Shown here in pieces: positions 5,494-5,678 of a stretch of 5,678 nucleotides of DNA. The notes beneath the pieces were generated by a model that was not told where the DNA came from, did no database searches, and saw only the letters and a program-made list of their open reading frames with translations. Origin of the DNA: Balneolaceae bacterium SMO_bin1. Lineage in GTDB: Bacteria > Bacteroidota > Rhodothermia > Balneolales > Balneolaceae. Location of the stretch: assembly GCA_003123965.1 (NCBI GenBank), contig NNSL01000294.1, positions 1 to 5,678 on the forward strand, written 5' to 3'. How positions within the stretch are numbered: the stretch's first letter is position 1; every line of letters begins with the position of its first letter. A program made the translations under genes and the position numbers.

Positions 5494-5678
5494 CCAGATC
5501 TAATAAAATTTTGAGTGTTTCAACCCAATTCTTTTTAAATGGAGTAAGTGTACGTTCTACTTGAAGCACGTATAAACGACCTAGCTTCTGTAACCAATCA
5601 GCATCATTTGCCAACCGTTCAACCTGCATCCAGTAATCAAGCTCGTGCTGCATTTGCCAGTTCGGATCATCTACGTGG
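5486..5678 (-). CDS. Unrecognised protein, C-terminal 63 residues only
   Basis: A minus-strand frame open to the right edge ends at TAA 5486-5488. The visible end is rich in Trp, Leu, Asp and Gln (DPNWQMQHELDYW, then RLANDADWLQKL) and looks helical and soluble, with no membrane segment. I do not recognise the family. Its stop overlaps the amidotransferase start by 8 nt, which supports both that it is a real gene and that the two are expressed together. The partner could be a substrate-linked enzyme of the same pathway, but nothing in this fragment says which. Confidence 0.75.
   Translation of the reverse strand, partial: HVDDPNWQMQHELDYWMQVERLANDADWLQKLGRLYVLQVERTLTPFKKNWVETLKILLDLDA

Overview
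The window looks like an ordinary chromosomal stretch from a member of the Bacteroidota/Rhodothermota/Balneolota branch, perhaps Balneolaceae. This is inferred from the compact fused-domain aconitase, a GIFKAG-type small lipoprotein, tandem CsbD-like genes, a YtxH protein, and the scarcity of Shine-Dalgarno sequences. No rRNA, tRNA, CRISPR array, insertion sequence, prophage gene or attachment site was seen, and no base-composition break suggests a recent insertion.

Left part (1-1062). Two CsbD-like stress genes lie in tandem on the + strand, the first cut by the window edge. They run towards a minus-strand YtxH-like gene whose product carries a C-terminal Rho-N/SAP-like helical module. Two strong hairpins (469-504 and 528-554) sit between the converging genes as terminators. 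A possible 27-residue membrane peptide (577-660, minus) lies between the YtxH stop and the second hairpin, in frame with the YtxH stop codon.

Middle part (1169-4078, all minus). Transcription order is aconitase, then a PAP2-family membrane phosphatase, then a 56-residue lipoprotein-like membrane protein 4 nt further on. The aconitase terminator runs directly into the PAP2 ATG. The aconitase is the short Aquifex-type enzyme with LeuC-like and LeuD-like parts on one chain. The position normally holding the first [4Fe-4S] cysteine (GSCTN) reads GSSAN here.

Right part (4079-5678). An AT-rich divergent intergenic region separates aconitase from a Dabb (stress-responsive A/B barrel) gene on the + strand, the only gene here with a clear Shine-Dalgarno. 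It converges on a class I glutamine amidotransferase of the PuuD/peptidase C26 type that carries an unusual hydrophobic insertion. That gene overlaps by 8 nt an unrecognised upstream partial gene running off the right edge.

The genes combine central metabolism (TCA aconitase), envelope lipid or undecaprenyl-phosphate turnover (PAP2), and general stress functions (CsbD, YtxH, Dabb). I see no clear new multi-gene system. The best leads are the aconitase ligand change, the amidotransferase insertion, the terminator abutting the PAP2 start, and two short genes that length cut-offs would miss.
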